Below are positions 7,155 through 15,193 of a stretch of 64,000 nucleotides of DNA, in pieces. This DNA is from Amycolatopsis sp. CA-230715 (lineage in GTDB: Bacteria > Actinomycetota > Actinomycetes > Mycobacteriales > Pseudonocardiaceae): positions 7,501,501 to 7,565,500 of the forward strand of contig NZ_CP059997.1 of NCBI RefSeq assembly GCF_018736145.1, given 5' to 3'. Position numbers and translations under genes: made by a program. Within the stretch, counting starts at the first letter, position 1; each line of letters opens with the position of its first letter. Under the pieces are notes generated by a model. It made no database searches, had not been told where the DNA came from, and saw only the letters and a list, made by a program, of their open reading frames with translations.

Positions 7155-7697
7155 ATGGGAATCGCGACGGTGTGGGGCGCGACGGCCGAAGAGGTGGCCC
7201 GGGAGTACCCGTGCGACCGGTTCGTCGAAGGCGGGACCATGGGCTTGTTCCGCGCGGTGACGGCGCACGCCGCGCCGGAAACGGTGTTCCGCTGGCTGTG
7301 CCAGATCAAGGTCGCGCCGTACAGCTACGACCTCATCGACAACTTCGGCAGGCGAAGCCCGAGCGAGCTGACACCCGGCGCGGACGATCTCGCGCTGGGG
7401 CAGCGGTTCTCACGCATCTTCGAACTGGTCGACTTCGAGCCTGGGCACCAGATCACGTTGCGGATCGTCGACCGGGGCGCTTTGTGGGCGTTCGGGGAGC
7501 TGGCGATCACCTACGCCGCCTACGCCGAAGCGCCAGGGGTGACGCGGCTCGTGGCGAAGGTCGCGGTGTCCACGGCAGGGGGGCCGATCCGGGCGCTGTC
7601 CAGGCCGCCGCTCGTCTGGGGCGATCTCGTCATGATGCGGCACCAGCTGTACCGGCTCGCCGCGTTGGCGGAGAAGTCGGAGAAGCGGGCGGCCTGA
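7155..7697 (+). CDS. SRPBCC-fold (polyketide cyclase/dehydrase-like) protein
   Basis: 180 residues. FRAVTAHAAPETVFRWLCQIKVAPYSYDLIDNFGRRSP is typical of actinobacterial SRPBCC proteins with a YDxIDN motif, followed by LALGQRFSRIFELVDFEPGHQITL and a C-terminal helix with VWGDLVMMRHQL. It likely forms a hydrophobic ligand cavity; no catalytic role can be assigned. GGAGG five bases before ATG 7155 sets the start. Divergent from the TetR gene and probably repressed by it. Confidence 0.75.
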   Translation: MGIATVWGATAEEVAREYPCDRFVEGGTMGLFRAVTAHAAPETVFRWLCQIKVAPYSYDLIDNFGRRSPSELTPGADDLALGQRFSRIFELVDFEPGHQITLRIVDRGALWAFGELAITYAAYAEAPGVTRLVAKVAVSTAGGPIRALSRPPLVWGDLVMMRHQLYRLAALAEKSEKRAA

Positions 7698-7730
7698 CGG
7701 CACGCCCGGCCATGGTGCAGGCTGGCGTGC

Positions 7731-8195
7731 ATGGCAGGTAAGCACAGCGCGGGAATACTCCTCTACCGCAGGACAGCGGGCGAGGTCGAAGTCCTCATCG
7801 GACACATGGGCGGTCCCTTCTGGGCGAAGAAGGACGACGCGGCGTGGTCGATCCCGAAGGGCGAATGCGATCCGGAGGAGGCGCCCGGAGACGCCGCGCG
7901 CCGTGAGTTCACCGAAGAGCTGGGTCTGCCCGCGCCGGAGGGGGACTACGCCGAGCTGGGCACCGTGCGCCAGTCGGGCAAGGCGGTCACGATCTGGGCG
8001 GTCGAGGGCGACCTCGACCCCGCGCGGGTGGTGCCCGGCACCTTCGAGCTGGAATGGCCGCCGCGGAGCGGGAAAACCCAGGAGTTCCCCGAGCTGGACA
8101 GGGTGGCGTGGGTCGATCTCGCCACCGCGGGGGAGAAGCTCGTGAAGGGCCAGCGCGCGTTCCTGGAGCGGCTCAGCGGGCTGCTCGGCGCCTGA
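7731..8195 (+). CDS. Nudix hydrolase
   Basis: 154 residues. An exact Nudix box, G-x5-E-x7-RE-x2-EE-x-G (GECDPEEAPGDAARREFTEE then LGL, about residues 44-66), supplies the metal-binding glutamates. The N-terminus SAGILLYRR and the PFWAKKDDAAWSIPKGE stretch match a branch found widely in actinomycetes and annotated as predicted NTP pyrophosphohydrolases. Substrate unknown; candidates are damaged nucleotides or dinucleotide polyphosphates. It lies just before the LigC/LigD-Pol repair operon, in the same direction, separated by a small hairpin. Confidence 0.88.
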   Translation: MAGKHSAGILLYRRTAGEVEVLIGHMGGPFWAKKDDAAWSIPKGECDPEEAPGDAARREFTEELGLPAPEGDYAELGTVRQSGKAVTIWAVEGDLDPARVVPGTFELEWPPRSGKTQEFPELDRVAWVDLATAGEKLVKGQRAFLERLSGLLGA

Positions 8196-8208
8196 TCCGG
8201 CCACGCCA

Positions 8209-8226
8209 CGCGATCGGGTGATCGCG
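8209..8226. terminator. Small hairpin between the Nudix gene and ligC
   Basis: CGCGATC-GGGT-GATCGCG, a perfect 7-4-7 inverted repeat 14 bp after the Nudix stop codon. It may end transcription, or be an operator for the ligase operon starting at 8272. No T-run. Confidence 0.35.
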
Positions 8227-8271
8227 GGATCGCTGTTGTTTTCGCAGGTGAACCGCTCCTAGGATCCGGTT

Positions 8272-9354
8272 GTGGACCTGCCTGTGATGCCGCCGGTGAA
8301 GCCGATGCTGGCGAAAGCCGTGCACGAAGTGCCGAGGGCGCCGGGCCTCACCTACGAGCCGAAGTGGGACGGGTTCCGCTGCATCGCCTTCCGCGACGGC
8401 GACGAGGTGGAGCTCGGGTCCCGCAACGACCGGCCGCTGACGCGGTACTTCCCCGAACTGGTCGAGCTGCTGCGCGACGCGTTGCCGTCGCGCTGCGTCG
8501 TCGACGGCGAGATCGTGCTCGTGACCGGGTCCGGCCTGGACTTCGAAACGCTGCAGAACCGGCTGCACCCCGCCGCGTCGCGGGTGAACAAGCTCGCTGA
8601 GGAGACACCGGCGAGCTTCGTCGCCTTCGACCTGCTCGCCCTCGACGACCGCGACCTCACCGAGACGCCGTTCACCGAGCGGCGCCGGCTGCTCGAAAGC
8701 GTGCTGGACGACGGGTTCGCGCGCGTGGTGCTGACGCCGCTCACCTCGGACCCGGACGTCGCGGAGGACTGGTTCACCCGGTTCGAGGGCGCGGGATTCG
8801 ACGGCGTGATGGCCAAACCGGGCGATCTGCCGTACGAACAGGACAAGCGCGCGATGTGGAAGGTCAAGCACGAGCGGACCGCGGACTGCGTGGTCGCCGG
8901 GTTCCGCTGGCACAAGGACGGTGCCGGGGTCGGCTCGCTGCTGCTGGGCCTCTACGACGACGACGGCGTGCTGCACCACGTCGGCGTCGCGAGCAGTTTC
9001 ACCGCCGCTCGCCGCAAGGAACTGGTCGACGAGCTGGCGCCGCTGCGCGAGAACGCGGTCGAAGGGCATCCGTGGCGGGCGTGGGCCGAGGCGCAGATCG
9101 AGGCCGCGGGGCAGCGGATCCCCGGTGCGCAGAGCAGATGGGCTCCGCAGAAGGACCTGTCGTGGGAGCCGTTGCGCGCCGAGCTGGTCGCCGAGGTCCG
9201 GTACGAGCACGTGCAGGGCGGGCGGCTGCGCCACGGCGGCAGGCTGGTCCGCTTCCGGCCGGACCGCGAACCGGCTTCGTGCACCTACGGCCAGCTGGAA
9301 GAGGTCGCTCCGGCCGAGCTGACCGCGCTGTTCGGCGAAGGGGCCAGGTCGTGA
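8272..9354 (+). CDS. ligC: ATP-dependent DNA ligase, LigC type
   Basis: 360 residues. Motif I, YEPKWDGFRC, gives the adenylated Lys (K31); motif III VVDGEIV, FVAFDLLAL, motif IV GFDGVMAK and motif V WKVKH are all present, followed by an OB-fold domain. Length and order match the actinobacterial LigC enzymes, which seal nicks and support a minor end-joining or base-excision pathway alongside LigD. The start is GTG 8272 with a weak AGGA site. Its stop overlaps the start of the LigD-type primase gene by 4 bp (GTGA), so ligase and primase are made together as separate chains. Confidence 0.92.
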   Translation: MDLPVMPPVKPMLAKAVHEVPRAPGLTYEPKWDGFRCIAFRDGDEVELGSRNDRPLTRYFPELVELLRDALPSRCVVDGEIVLVTGSGLDFETLQNRLHPAASRVNKLAEETPASFVAFDLLALDDRDLTETPFTERRRLLESVLDDGFARVVLTPLTSDPDVAEDWFTRFEGAGFDGVMAKPGDLPYEQDKRAMWKVKHERTADCVVAGFRWHKDGAGVGSLLLGLYDDDGVLHHVGVASSFTAARRKELVDELAPLRENAVEGHPWRAWAEAQIEAAGQRIPGAQSRWAPQKDLSWEPLRAELVAEVRYEHVQGGRLRHGGRLVRFRPDREPASCTYGQLEEVAPAELTALFGEGARS

Positions 9355-10349
9355 GCGAAGACGTGCTGCTCGATCTCGACGGGATCGAGGTCAAGGTCTC
9401 CAGCCCGGACAAGGTGTACTTTCCCGGCCGCGGGGAGACGAAACTGGACCTGATCCGGTACTACCAGTCGATCGAGGGCCCGTTGCTGACCGCGCTCGGC
9501 GGGCGGCCGCTGCTGATGGAGCGGTACCCGGCCGGCGCGGGCGGGAAGTCGTTCTTCCAGAAGCGGGTGCCCAAATCGGCGCCGCCGTGGCTGAAGACCA
9601 CCGTCGTGTCCACACCGAACGGCACCACGAGCGACGCGCTCGTCGCCGCCGATCTCGCGCACATCGTGTGGGCGGTGAACTTCGGCTGCCTCGGCTTCCA
9701 CGTGTGGCCGTTCCACGCGGACACCCCGGAGTTCACCGACGAACTGCGCATCGACCTCGACCCGTCGCCCGGAGTCGGGTTCGACCAGCTCCGCGAGGCG
9801 GCCGCGCTGACGAAGGAGTTCCTCGACGAACTCGGCATCGAGGCCCACCTGAAGACCTCCGGCTCGCGCGGCCTGCACCTGTACTCCCGGCTTCAGTCCA
9901 CATGGGACAGCTACCAGGTGCGGGCGGCGGCGGTCGCGCTCGCCCGCGCGCTGGAGCGAAGGCACCCCGAGCTCATCACCGCGCAGTGGTGGAAGGAGGA
10001 GCGGGGCGCGCGCGTGTTCGTCGACTTCAACCAGAACGCGCCGCACAAGACGGTGTTCGGCGCCTGGTGCGTCCGGCCTCGCGCCGACGCACGGGTTTCG
10101 ACGCCGATCCGCTGGGACGAACTGGAAACCGTCGAGCCGGAGGCGCTGACGATCGCGACCGTGCCCGCCCGCGTCGCCGGATCCGGCGACCCGTGGGCGT
10201 CGGCGAGCCCGCAGTCCATCGAACCGCTGCTGGAGATGTCGCGCCAGGACCTGGCGAACGGCCTGATGGACGCCCCGTGGCCGCCGGTCTACCCCAAGCA
10301 GCCCAACGAACCCCCTCGCGTGGCACCGAGCAGGGCCAAACAGTCCTAA
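9351..10349 (+). CDS. LigD-type polymerase/primase domain protein (stand-alone)
   Basis: 332 residues from the GTG at 9351. VSSPDKVYFPGRGETKLDLIRYY opens the archaeo-eukaryotic primase fold; RIDLDPSPG carries the two catalytic Asp residues, SGSRGLHLY the phosphate-binding motif, and VFVDFNQN the third Asp. Such PolD/Prim-PolC proteins fill in ends with ribonucleotides during repair and work with LigC. The ligase and nuclease domains of full LigD are absent. The 4-bp overlap with ligC indicates a repair operon. It converges on, and overlaps by 4 bp, a nitroreductase gene. A second, divergent copy lies at 55861-56844. Confidence 0.92.
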   Translation: MSEDVLLDLDGIEVKVSSPDKVYFPGRGETKLDLIRYYQSIEGPLLTALGGRPLLMERYPAGAGGKSFFQKRVPKSAPPWLKTTVVSTPNGTTSDALVAADLAHIVWAVNFGCLGFHVWPFHADTPEFTDELRIDLDPSPGVGFDQLREAAALTKEFLDELGIEAHLKTSGSRGLHLYSRLQSTWDSYQVRAAAVALARALERRHPELITAQWWKEERGARVFVDFNQNAPHKTVFGAWCVRPRADARVSTPIRWDELETVEPEALTIATVPARVAGSGDPWASASPQSIEPLLEMSRQDLANGLMDAPWPPVYPKQPNEPPRVAPSRAKQS

Positions 10350-10957
10350 CGCGACTGTCCCCAGTGGTCGAGGTAGGTGATCTCCTCGAGCGGTGGCCGT
10401 GCGGCAGGGCGGAACCCGGTGGCCGTGGTGTAGGCGACGGCCAGCAGGGCGATCTGCGTGACGTCATCAGGGATGCCGAGGATCTCCGCGACCTCCTCTT
10501 CCTTGCTGAGGTGGTAGCCGATGATGCTGCTGCCGAGCCCGCGCGAGTGCAGGGCGAGCTGCAGGCTCCACACGGCCGGGTAGGCCGAGCCGTAGAAACC
10601 GGACAGTTCGAGATTGCCGCCGGTCGGCCTGCCGTGCAGGCACGCGGCGACGTACACGGGGACGCGTTCGAGCACGTCGATCAGGTGGCGGCCCGAGGCC
10701 AGCGTGCGCGGTTCGACGAGATGGCCGTACTTCTCCTGCGAGGCCAGCCCGATTTCCCGGATCGGCCGCGCGAGCTGGTTCTTGACCTCCTGGTCGCGGA
10801 TGAGCAGCCAGCGGAAGCCGGACAGGAACACGCCTGCGATGGGCGCCTGCTGCGCGATGCGGAGGCAGTCGTCGAGCACCTCGGGTTCGACGGCGCGGTC
10901 GAGGTCGAGCTTGCGCCGTACGGACCGGGTGGTGGTCAGCAGCGTGTCGGTGTCCAT
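10346..10957 (-). CDS. Nitroreductase-family flavoprotein
   Basis: 203 residues from ATG 10957, which has AAGGAG five bases upstream; the GTG six bases earlier overlaps that site and is rejected. LLTTTRSVRRKLDLDRAV is the usual FMN-phosphate-binding start; LSGFYGSAYPAVWSLQLALHSRGLGSSI is the dimer-interface/FMN region, and PPLEEITYLDHWG closes it. The family reduces nitro, quinone or enone compounds with NAD(P)H, or acts in dehalogenation or lysis of flavins; substrate not predictable. Two identical operators sit directly upstream. It is a paralogue of the protein at 54406-55017. Confidence 0.88.
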   Translation of the reverse strand: MDTDTLLTTTRSVRRKLDLDRAVEPEVLDDCLRIAQQAPIAGVFLSGFRWLLIRDQEVKNQLARPIREIGLASQEKYGHLVEPRTLASGRHLIDVLERVPVYVAACLHGRPTGGNLELSGFYGSAYPAVWSLQLALHSRGLGSSIIGYHLSKEEEVAEILGIPDDVTQIALLAVAYTTATGFRPAARPPLEEITYLDHWGQSR

Positions 10958-10968
10958 GCGCACTCCTT

Positions 10969-11017
10969 ACTTACGGTGTAAGTATCAGCCTAGCGCGTCG
11001 GAACTTACGGTGTAAGT
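10969..11017. promoter_or_regulatory. Two identical 15-bp operators upstream of the nitroreductase
   Basis: ACTTACGGTGTAAGT occurs at 10969-10983 and 11003-11017. Each is a perfect 6-3-6 inverted repeat (ACTTAC/GTAAGT); centres are 34 bp apart, about three helical turns, suiting cooperative binding of two dimers. The style fits a TetR or HxlR-type repressor. No adjacent regulator gene is present. Confidence 0.7.
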
Positions 11018-11063
11018 GCCTTGCGCGCGAATGTCCCCTGATGGCCACCATGACGGCGCTGAA

Positions 11064-11242
11064 TGCCGTGAAGGCCACTTCACCTTCACGGCACGCCGCC
11101 CGCGGCAGTCGAGCGCGCGAGGGGAGGATTTGTCGCGTCGAGCGCCCCGAGGGTGGCCTTCGGGGCATGCGCAGCCCTGCCCGCGCACCGTGCGAGGGCC
11201 CAGAAAGTGGCGCTAGAGTCCCCGAAGGTGGCCTTCGGGGAC
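11064..11242. repeat. Cluster of three CCCCGAAGG-type palindromes
   Basis: Palindromes: 11064-11093 (TGCCGTGAAGG arms, 8-base loop), 11144-11166 (GCCCCGAGGG/CCTTCGGGGC, loop TGG) and 11218-11242 (GTCCCCGAAGG with perfect 11-bp arms, loop TGG). The last two carry a conserved 5' extension beginning GCGAGGG (at 11117 and 11192). This lies in the gap between the nitroreductase promoter and the dinB 3' end, where no gene is seen. Same family as the clusters at 24.1, 29.8 and 63.0 kb. Confidence 0.85.
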
Positions 11243-11280
11243 CATGGCACGCGGGCCGGGAGCGGGCCCGAGGTTCCCGG

Positions 11281-12321
11281 CTACGAACGGTCGAATTCCG
11301 CGCGGACGCCGAGCAGGCGCACCGGTCTGCCGTGCTCGAAGCGGGCGGTGACCTCGAGTGCGGCGCGTTCGATCTCGGCCGGGTCGCTCGTGGGTTCCGG
11401 CAGGGTGAGGCTTCGGGTCTGGGTGAAGAACGGCGCGAACCGGATCTTGACCGCCACCCGTGCCGCGGGCCGCCCTTCCTCGCGCACGTCCTGCGCCACG
11501 CGGCGAGCGAGCACGACGATCTCCTCGTCGACGCGGGCGCGGTCGGTGAGGTTTTCCTGGTACGTGGTCTCGCGGCTCCGGGACTTGTTGACGTACGGGG
11601 TCGCGGAAACCTCGGCTTCCCCGGCGCCGCGCGCGAGTGCCCGGTACCACGGGCCCATCGTCGGCCCGAAGCGCGCGGCGAGCGCGTCGGGATCGGCGGC
11701 GGCCAGTTCGGCGACCGTGGTGTGGCCCAGTTCGGCGAGCTTCTTCGCGGTGCGGCCGCCGATTCCCCACAGCGCGTCCGTCGGCAGGTCGAACATCACC
11801 TCGGCCCAGTTCTCCTTGGTGAGCCGGTAAACCCCGGCTGGCTTGGCGAACCCGGTGGCGAGCTTGGCGCGCAGCTTGTTGTCGCCGATGCCGACCGAAC
11901 ACGCCATACCCGTCTCGGCGCGCACCTGGCGCCGGATGTCCTCCGCCAGTGCCTCGGGATCGTCGGTGTGCGCGCCGAGGAACGCCTCGTCCCAGCCAAG
12001 CACCTCGACGACCACCGGGAATTCGCGCAGGGTCGCCATCACGTGCTCGGACACTTCGTCGTAGGCGGGCGGGTCGGTGGGCAGGAACACCGCGTCGGGG
12101 CAGCGCTTCGCGGCCAGCCGCAACGGCATCCCGGAGTGGACCCCGAATTCGCGCGCCTCGTAGGAGGCCGTGGCGACGACGGCGCGCTGGGCCGGATCGC
12201 CCGCGCCGCCGACCACGACGGGCTTACCGCGCAGCTCGGGCCGCCGCGCGATCTCCACGGCGGCGATGAACTGGTCGAGGTCGACGTGCAGGACCCACCA
12301 CGGTTCGGACACAGCGTCCAT
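11281..12321 (-). CDS. dinB: DNA polymerase IV (Y-family, DinB)
   Basis: 346 residues from ATG 12321 (MDAVSEPWWVLHVDLDQF). LHVDLD provides the first catalytic Asp and LGWDEAFLG the Asp-Glu pair (about 102-103); GIGDNKLRAKLAT is the fingers/palm motif and WGIGGRTAKKLAELG the helix-hairpin-helix thumb. The little-finger domain follows. It copies damaged DNA with low fidelity. The DAFFASVE consensus is DQFIAAVE here, so the steric-gate region departs from the classical form, as in some actinobacterial DinB paralogues. The upstream CobW gene ends 7 bp before the start, so the two are coupled. Confidence 0.9.
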   Translation of the reverse strand: MDAVSEPWWVLHVDLDQFIAAVEIARRPELRGKPVVVGGAGDPAQRAVVATASYEAREFGVHSGMPLRLAAKRCPDAVFLPTDPPAYDEVSEHVMATLREFPVVVEVLGWDEAFLGAHTDDPEALAEDIRRQVRAETGMACSVGIGDNKLRAKLATGFAKPAGVYRLTKENWAEVMFDLPTDALWGIGGRTAKKLAELGHTTVAELAAADPDALAARFGPTMGPWYRALARGAGEAEVSATPYVNKSRSRETTYQENLTDRARVDEEIVVLARRVAQDVREEGRPAARVAVKIRFAPFFTQTRSLTLPEPTSDPAEIERAALEVTARFEHGRPVRLLGVRAEFDRS

Positions 12322-12328
12322 TGTGGCG

Positions 12329-13354
12329 CTACGAGACGGGTTCCGGCTCCTCGACGTGCCGGAGCACCAGCAGCATGCCGCGCTCGTCCACGTGCTCGGG
12401 ATCGTCCTCACGGCACGCGGCGAGTTCCGCGAGCAGGGCGCCGGTGTCGATACCCGCGCCGATGAGCACCAGCTCGGTCCGCCGCCCGGACGGCCAGCGG
12501 CCGCGATCGAACCGCAGGAACCCGCCGACGGTGTGCAGGCCGAACCGGTCGTGCTCGCCGGACGCCCCGAAGTCGACGAAACCCTTCATCCGGTACAGCC
12601 CGGCGGGGCGGCGTTCCAGGAACTCGATCAGCCGCCGCGGGTTCAGCGGCTGCTCGGAAGTGAACGAGACGGTGTCGTACGCCGTGTGCAGGTGATCCGC
12701 GTGGTCGTGCTCTTCGGCGAGCAGATCGGTGAACGAGAGCTGGCCGTCGTCGGGGCGTTCGCGTTCGGCGTCGAAGAAGAGCGCCGGGTCGATGCGGCCG
12801 TGCGAGGTCGGCACGACCGGCTTGCCGGGGCTCAGCTCCTCGATCGTGCCGAGCAGGCGCTCGCGTTCGGCGTCGGTGATCCGGTCGGTCTTGTTCAGCA
12901 CCACCAGATCCGTGAGCGCGACGTGCTGGTCGAGTTCGGGGTGCGCGGTACGCGTCCGGTCGAACTCGGCGCCGTCCACCACCTGCACGAGACCGCCGTA
13001 GGCGATTTCCTCGTTCTCGCTGGCGATCATCAGGCGCAGCAGGTCGCGGGGTTCGGCGACGCCGCTCGCCTCGATCACGATGACGTCGATACCGGCCGAC
13101 GGCGCGGAAAGCTTGCCCAGCATCGCGTCGAGGCCGCGCGCGTCGACCGCGCAGCACAGGCAGCCGTTGCCGAACGAAACCATCGAGTCGACCTGGCCCG
13201 CGACCGACATCGCGTCGACGCCGATGCTGCCGAAATCGTTGACGATCACCCCGACCCGCGCGTCGCCGCGGGTCAGCAGGTGGTTGAGCAGCGTGGTCTT
13301 CCCGGAGCCGAGGAAACCCGTCAGGATCACGACGGGGATCCGATCCCTGCCCAA
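12329..13354 (-). CDS. CobW/COG0523 G3E-family GTPase, putative metallochaperone
   Basis: 341 residues. Walker A GFLGSGKTT (about 12-20), the metal-binding GNGCLCC motif (about 63-69), the switch II-like EASGVAEP and the NKTD base-specificity motif are present, then a CobW C-terminal domain (TVSFTSEQPLNPRRLIEFL). Members deliver Zn, Co or Fe to target proteins; a Zur-type site was not looked for beyond the neighbourhood. A His-rich stretch (EEHDHADHLH) before the C-terminal domain supports metal handling. It precedes and is translationally coupled to dinB, an unusual partner. Confidence 0.9.
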   Translation of the reverse strand: MGRDRIPVVILTGFLGSGKTTLLNHLLTRGDARVGVIVNDFGSIGVDAMSVAGQVDSMVSFGNGCLCCAVDARGLDAMLGKLSAPSAGIDVIVIEASGVAEPRDLLRLMIASENEEIAYGGLVQVVDGAEFDRTRTAHPELDQHVALTDLVVLNKTDRITDAERERLLGTIEELSPGKPVVPTSHGRIDPALFFDAERERPDDGQLSFTDLLAEEHDHADHLHTAYDTVSFTSEQPLNPRRLIEFLERRPAGLYRMKGFVDFGASGEHDRFGLHTVGGFLRFDRGRWPSGRRTELVLIGAGIDTGALLAELAACREDDPEHVDERGMLLVLRHVEEPEPVS

Positions 13355-13367
13355 AACTGCCTCCGAA

Positions 13368-14561
13368 TCAGGTCGCGGTGGACGGTGCCGACGCCGTGCT
13401 TCCCTTGCGCTGCAACGCGCGCGCCGCCGGTTCGACGAGCCGGGCCGCCGTCGGCCCGAGTATCGCCATCAGCAGCACGTAGGCCGTGGCCAGCGCGGCC
13501 AGCTCGCTGTCCACCGCACCGTAGCTGACCGCGAGCCCGGCGATCACGATGGAGAACTCGCCGCGCGCGACGAGCGCGGCACCGGCGCGGGCACGGCCCA
13601 TCTTCCCGACGCCCTGGCGCCGGGCGGCCCACCAGCCGGTGGCCACCTTGGTCAGCGTCGTCACCACCGCGAGCGCGATCGCCCAGCCCAGCACGGGCGG
13701 GATCTGCGCCGGGTTGGTGTTGAGCCCGAAGACCACGAAGAACACCGCGGCGAACAGGTCGCGCAGCGGTTCGAGCATGTGCGTCGCGTTCTCGGCCGTG
13801 GAGCCGGAGATCGCGATGCCGAGCAGGAACGCGCCGACCGCGGCGGAGACCTGCAGCGCGGAGGCGGCACCGGCGACGAGCAGCGCGGCCCCGAGCACCT
13901 TGAGCAGGAACACTTCGCGGTCGGGGCTGTCCACGAGCGCCGAGACGTACCGCCCGAACTTGAGCGCCACCACCAGCACCACGGTGATCACCGCGAGCGA
14001 GATGCCGACGGCCTTGAGCCCGCCGAGGACGCTCACCCCGACCAGCAGCGCGGTGAGGATCGGCAGATACAGCGCCATCACCAGGTCCTCGAACACCAGG
14101 ATCGACAGCACGACCGGGGTTTCCCGGTTACCGAGCCTGCCGAGGTCGCCGAGGACCTTCGCGATGATGCCGGACGACGAGATGTAGGTGACGCCGCCCA
14201 TCACCAGCGCGCCGACCGCGCCCCAGCCGAGGATCAGCGCGACGGCGGCGCCGGGAGCCGCGTTGAGCACGATGTCGAGCACACCCGCCATCCACGACCG
14301 CTTGAGGCCGGTGAACAGTTCGGCGGCGGAGTATTCGAGCCCGAGCAGCAACAGCAGCAGCACGACGCCCATCTCGCTGGCGAGGTGCGTGAACGGGCCG
14401 ATGTCGCCGAGCGGGATGAGCCCGCCCTGGCCGAAGCACAGGCCGCCGACCAGGTAGAGCGGGATGGGGGACATGCCGATCTTCGCGGCGAGGCGCCCGA
14501 GCGCGCCCAGCACGAAGAAGACCGCCCCGAGTTCGATCAAGGACAGCGCGGTGTGATCCAT
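13368..14561 (-). CDS. Cation:proton antiporter, CPA2/KefB-like
   Basis: 397 residues, about 12-13 hydrophobic helices. Signatures are LYLVGGLCFGQGGL in the first part, a VGVVLLLLLLGLEYS-type helix (MGVVLLLLLLGLEYSAAEL), ISSSGIIAKVLGDLG near the ion site, and GRAGAALVARGEFSIVIAGLA in the C-terminal half. The family exchanges K+ or Na+ for H+. The start (14561) lies 6 bp after the stop of the TrkA-C gene, so the soluble regulatory subunit and transporter form an operon, as with KhtT-KhtU pairs. Divergent from the Mrp operon, so two cation/proton systems sit back to back. Confidence 0.88.
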   Translation of the reverse strand: MDHTALSLIELGAVFFVLGALGRLAAKIGMSPIPLYLVGGLCFGQGGLIPLGDIGPFTHLASEMGVVLLLLLLGLEYSAAELFTGLKRSWMAGVLDIVLNAAPGAAVALILGWGAVGALVMGGVTYISSSGIIAKVLGDLGRLGNRETPVVLSILVFEDLVMALYLPILTALLVGVSVLGGLKAVGISLAVITVVLVVALKFGRYVSALVDSPDREVFLLKVLGAALLVAGAASALQVSAAVGAFLLGIAISGSTAENATHMLEPLRDLFAAVFFVVFGLNTNPAQIPPVLGWAIALAVVTTLTKVATGWWAARRQGVGKMGRARAGAALVARGEFSIVIAGLAVSYGAVDSELAALATAYVLLMAILGPTAARLVEPAARALQRKGSTASAPSTAT

Positions 14562-14567
14562 GGCGGC

Positions 14568-15059
14568 TCAGCCGTACTTGAGGATCTTGATGGCGGCTTC
14601 GAGCCCTTCCGAGGTGCCGACGGCCACCAGCAGATCACCCGAGGTGAACGTGAAGTCCGGGGTCGGCGACGGGTGGACCTGCCCGGCCCGCATGACCGCG
14701 ACGATCGACACGCCGGTGCGCGTGCGCATCCCGGTGTCGCCGAGCGTGCGTCCGTCGAACGGGGACGCGTTCTTGATCGGGAGCTGCTTGGTGTTGATGC
14801 CGGGCAGGTCCCGGTGCTCCTCGGTGAGCTGCGCGACGAGCTGCGGCGCGCCGAGGAGGTTCGCCAGCGCGCCCGCCTCGTCGGTGCTCAGCGGGAGTGA
14901 CGCGAGGCAGGCGTCCGGGTCGTCCGATTTGGACACGATCAGCTCGATCTGGCCGTCCCGGTGGGTCACCACGCCGACCCGCCTGCCGTTGCGGATGGCG
15001 AAGTCCTTGCGTACGCCGATACCGGGCAGCGGGGTCACTTCAACGTTCACGTTCTCCAC
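14568..15059 (-). CDS. TrkA-C domain regulatory subunit of the antiporter (KhtT-like)
   Basis: About 163 residues if started at GTG 15059 (VENVNVEVTPLPGIGVRKDF, the usual N-terminus of KhtT-like proteins); GTG 15128 would add 23 residues without family support, and neither has a strong ribosome site. The C-terminal RCK_C/TrkA-C domain is clear: GRTLGDTGMRTRTGVSIVAVMRAGQV and TFTSGDLLVAVGTSEGLEAA. In characterised pairs this subunit gates K+/H+ exchange in response to pH or nucleotides such as c-di-AMP. Operon with the antiporter immediately downstream. Confidence 0.82.
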   Translation of the reverse strand: MENVNVEVTPLPGIGVRKDFAIRNGRRVGVVTHRDGQIELIVSKSDDPDACLASLPLSTDEAGALANLLGAPQLVAQLTEEHRDLPGINTKQLPIKNASPFDGRTLGDTGMRTRTGVSIVAVMRAGQVHPSPTPDFTFTSGDLLVAVGTSEGLEAAIKILKYG

Positions 15060-15193
15060 GGTAACCGATCGGGGGAGGGTGATTCCCGATAGTCGGGTCT
15101 GGGCGTTTTGACCGATGTCACCCGGCACACAGTACGCGCGTTACGTAGACTCGGCCCCGTCGCCGCCCGTGATCTTCCGCGGACGAGGAGTGC

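Noticed and set aside
8856..9350. Extended N-terminus for the LigD-type primase
   Set aside because: The upstream part is an out-of-frame shadow of ligC; the family fold starts right after GTG 9351.
11064..11242. CRISPR array suspected from repeated palindromes
   Set aside because: Units are hairpins with uneven spacing and no unique spacers of constant length; no cas genes in the window.
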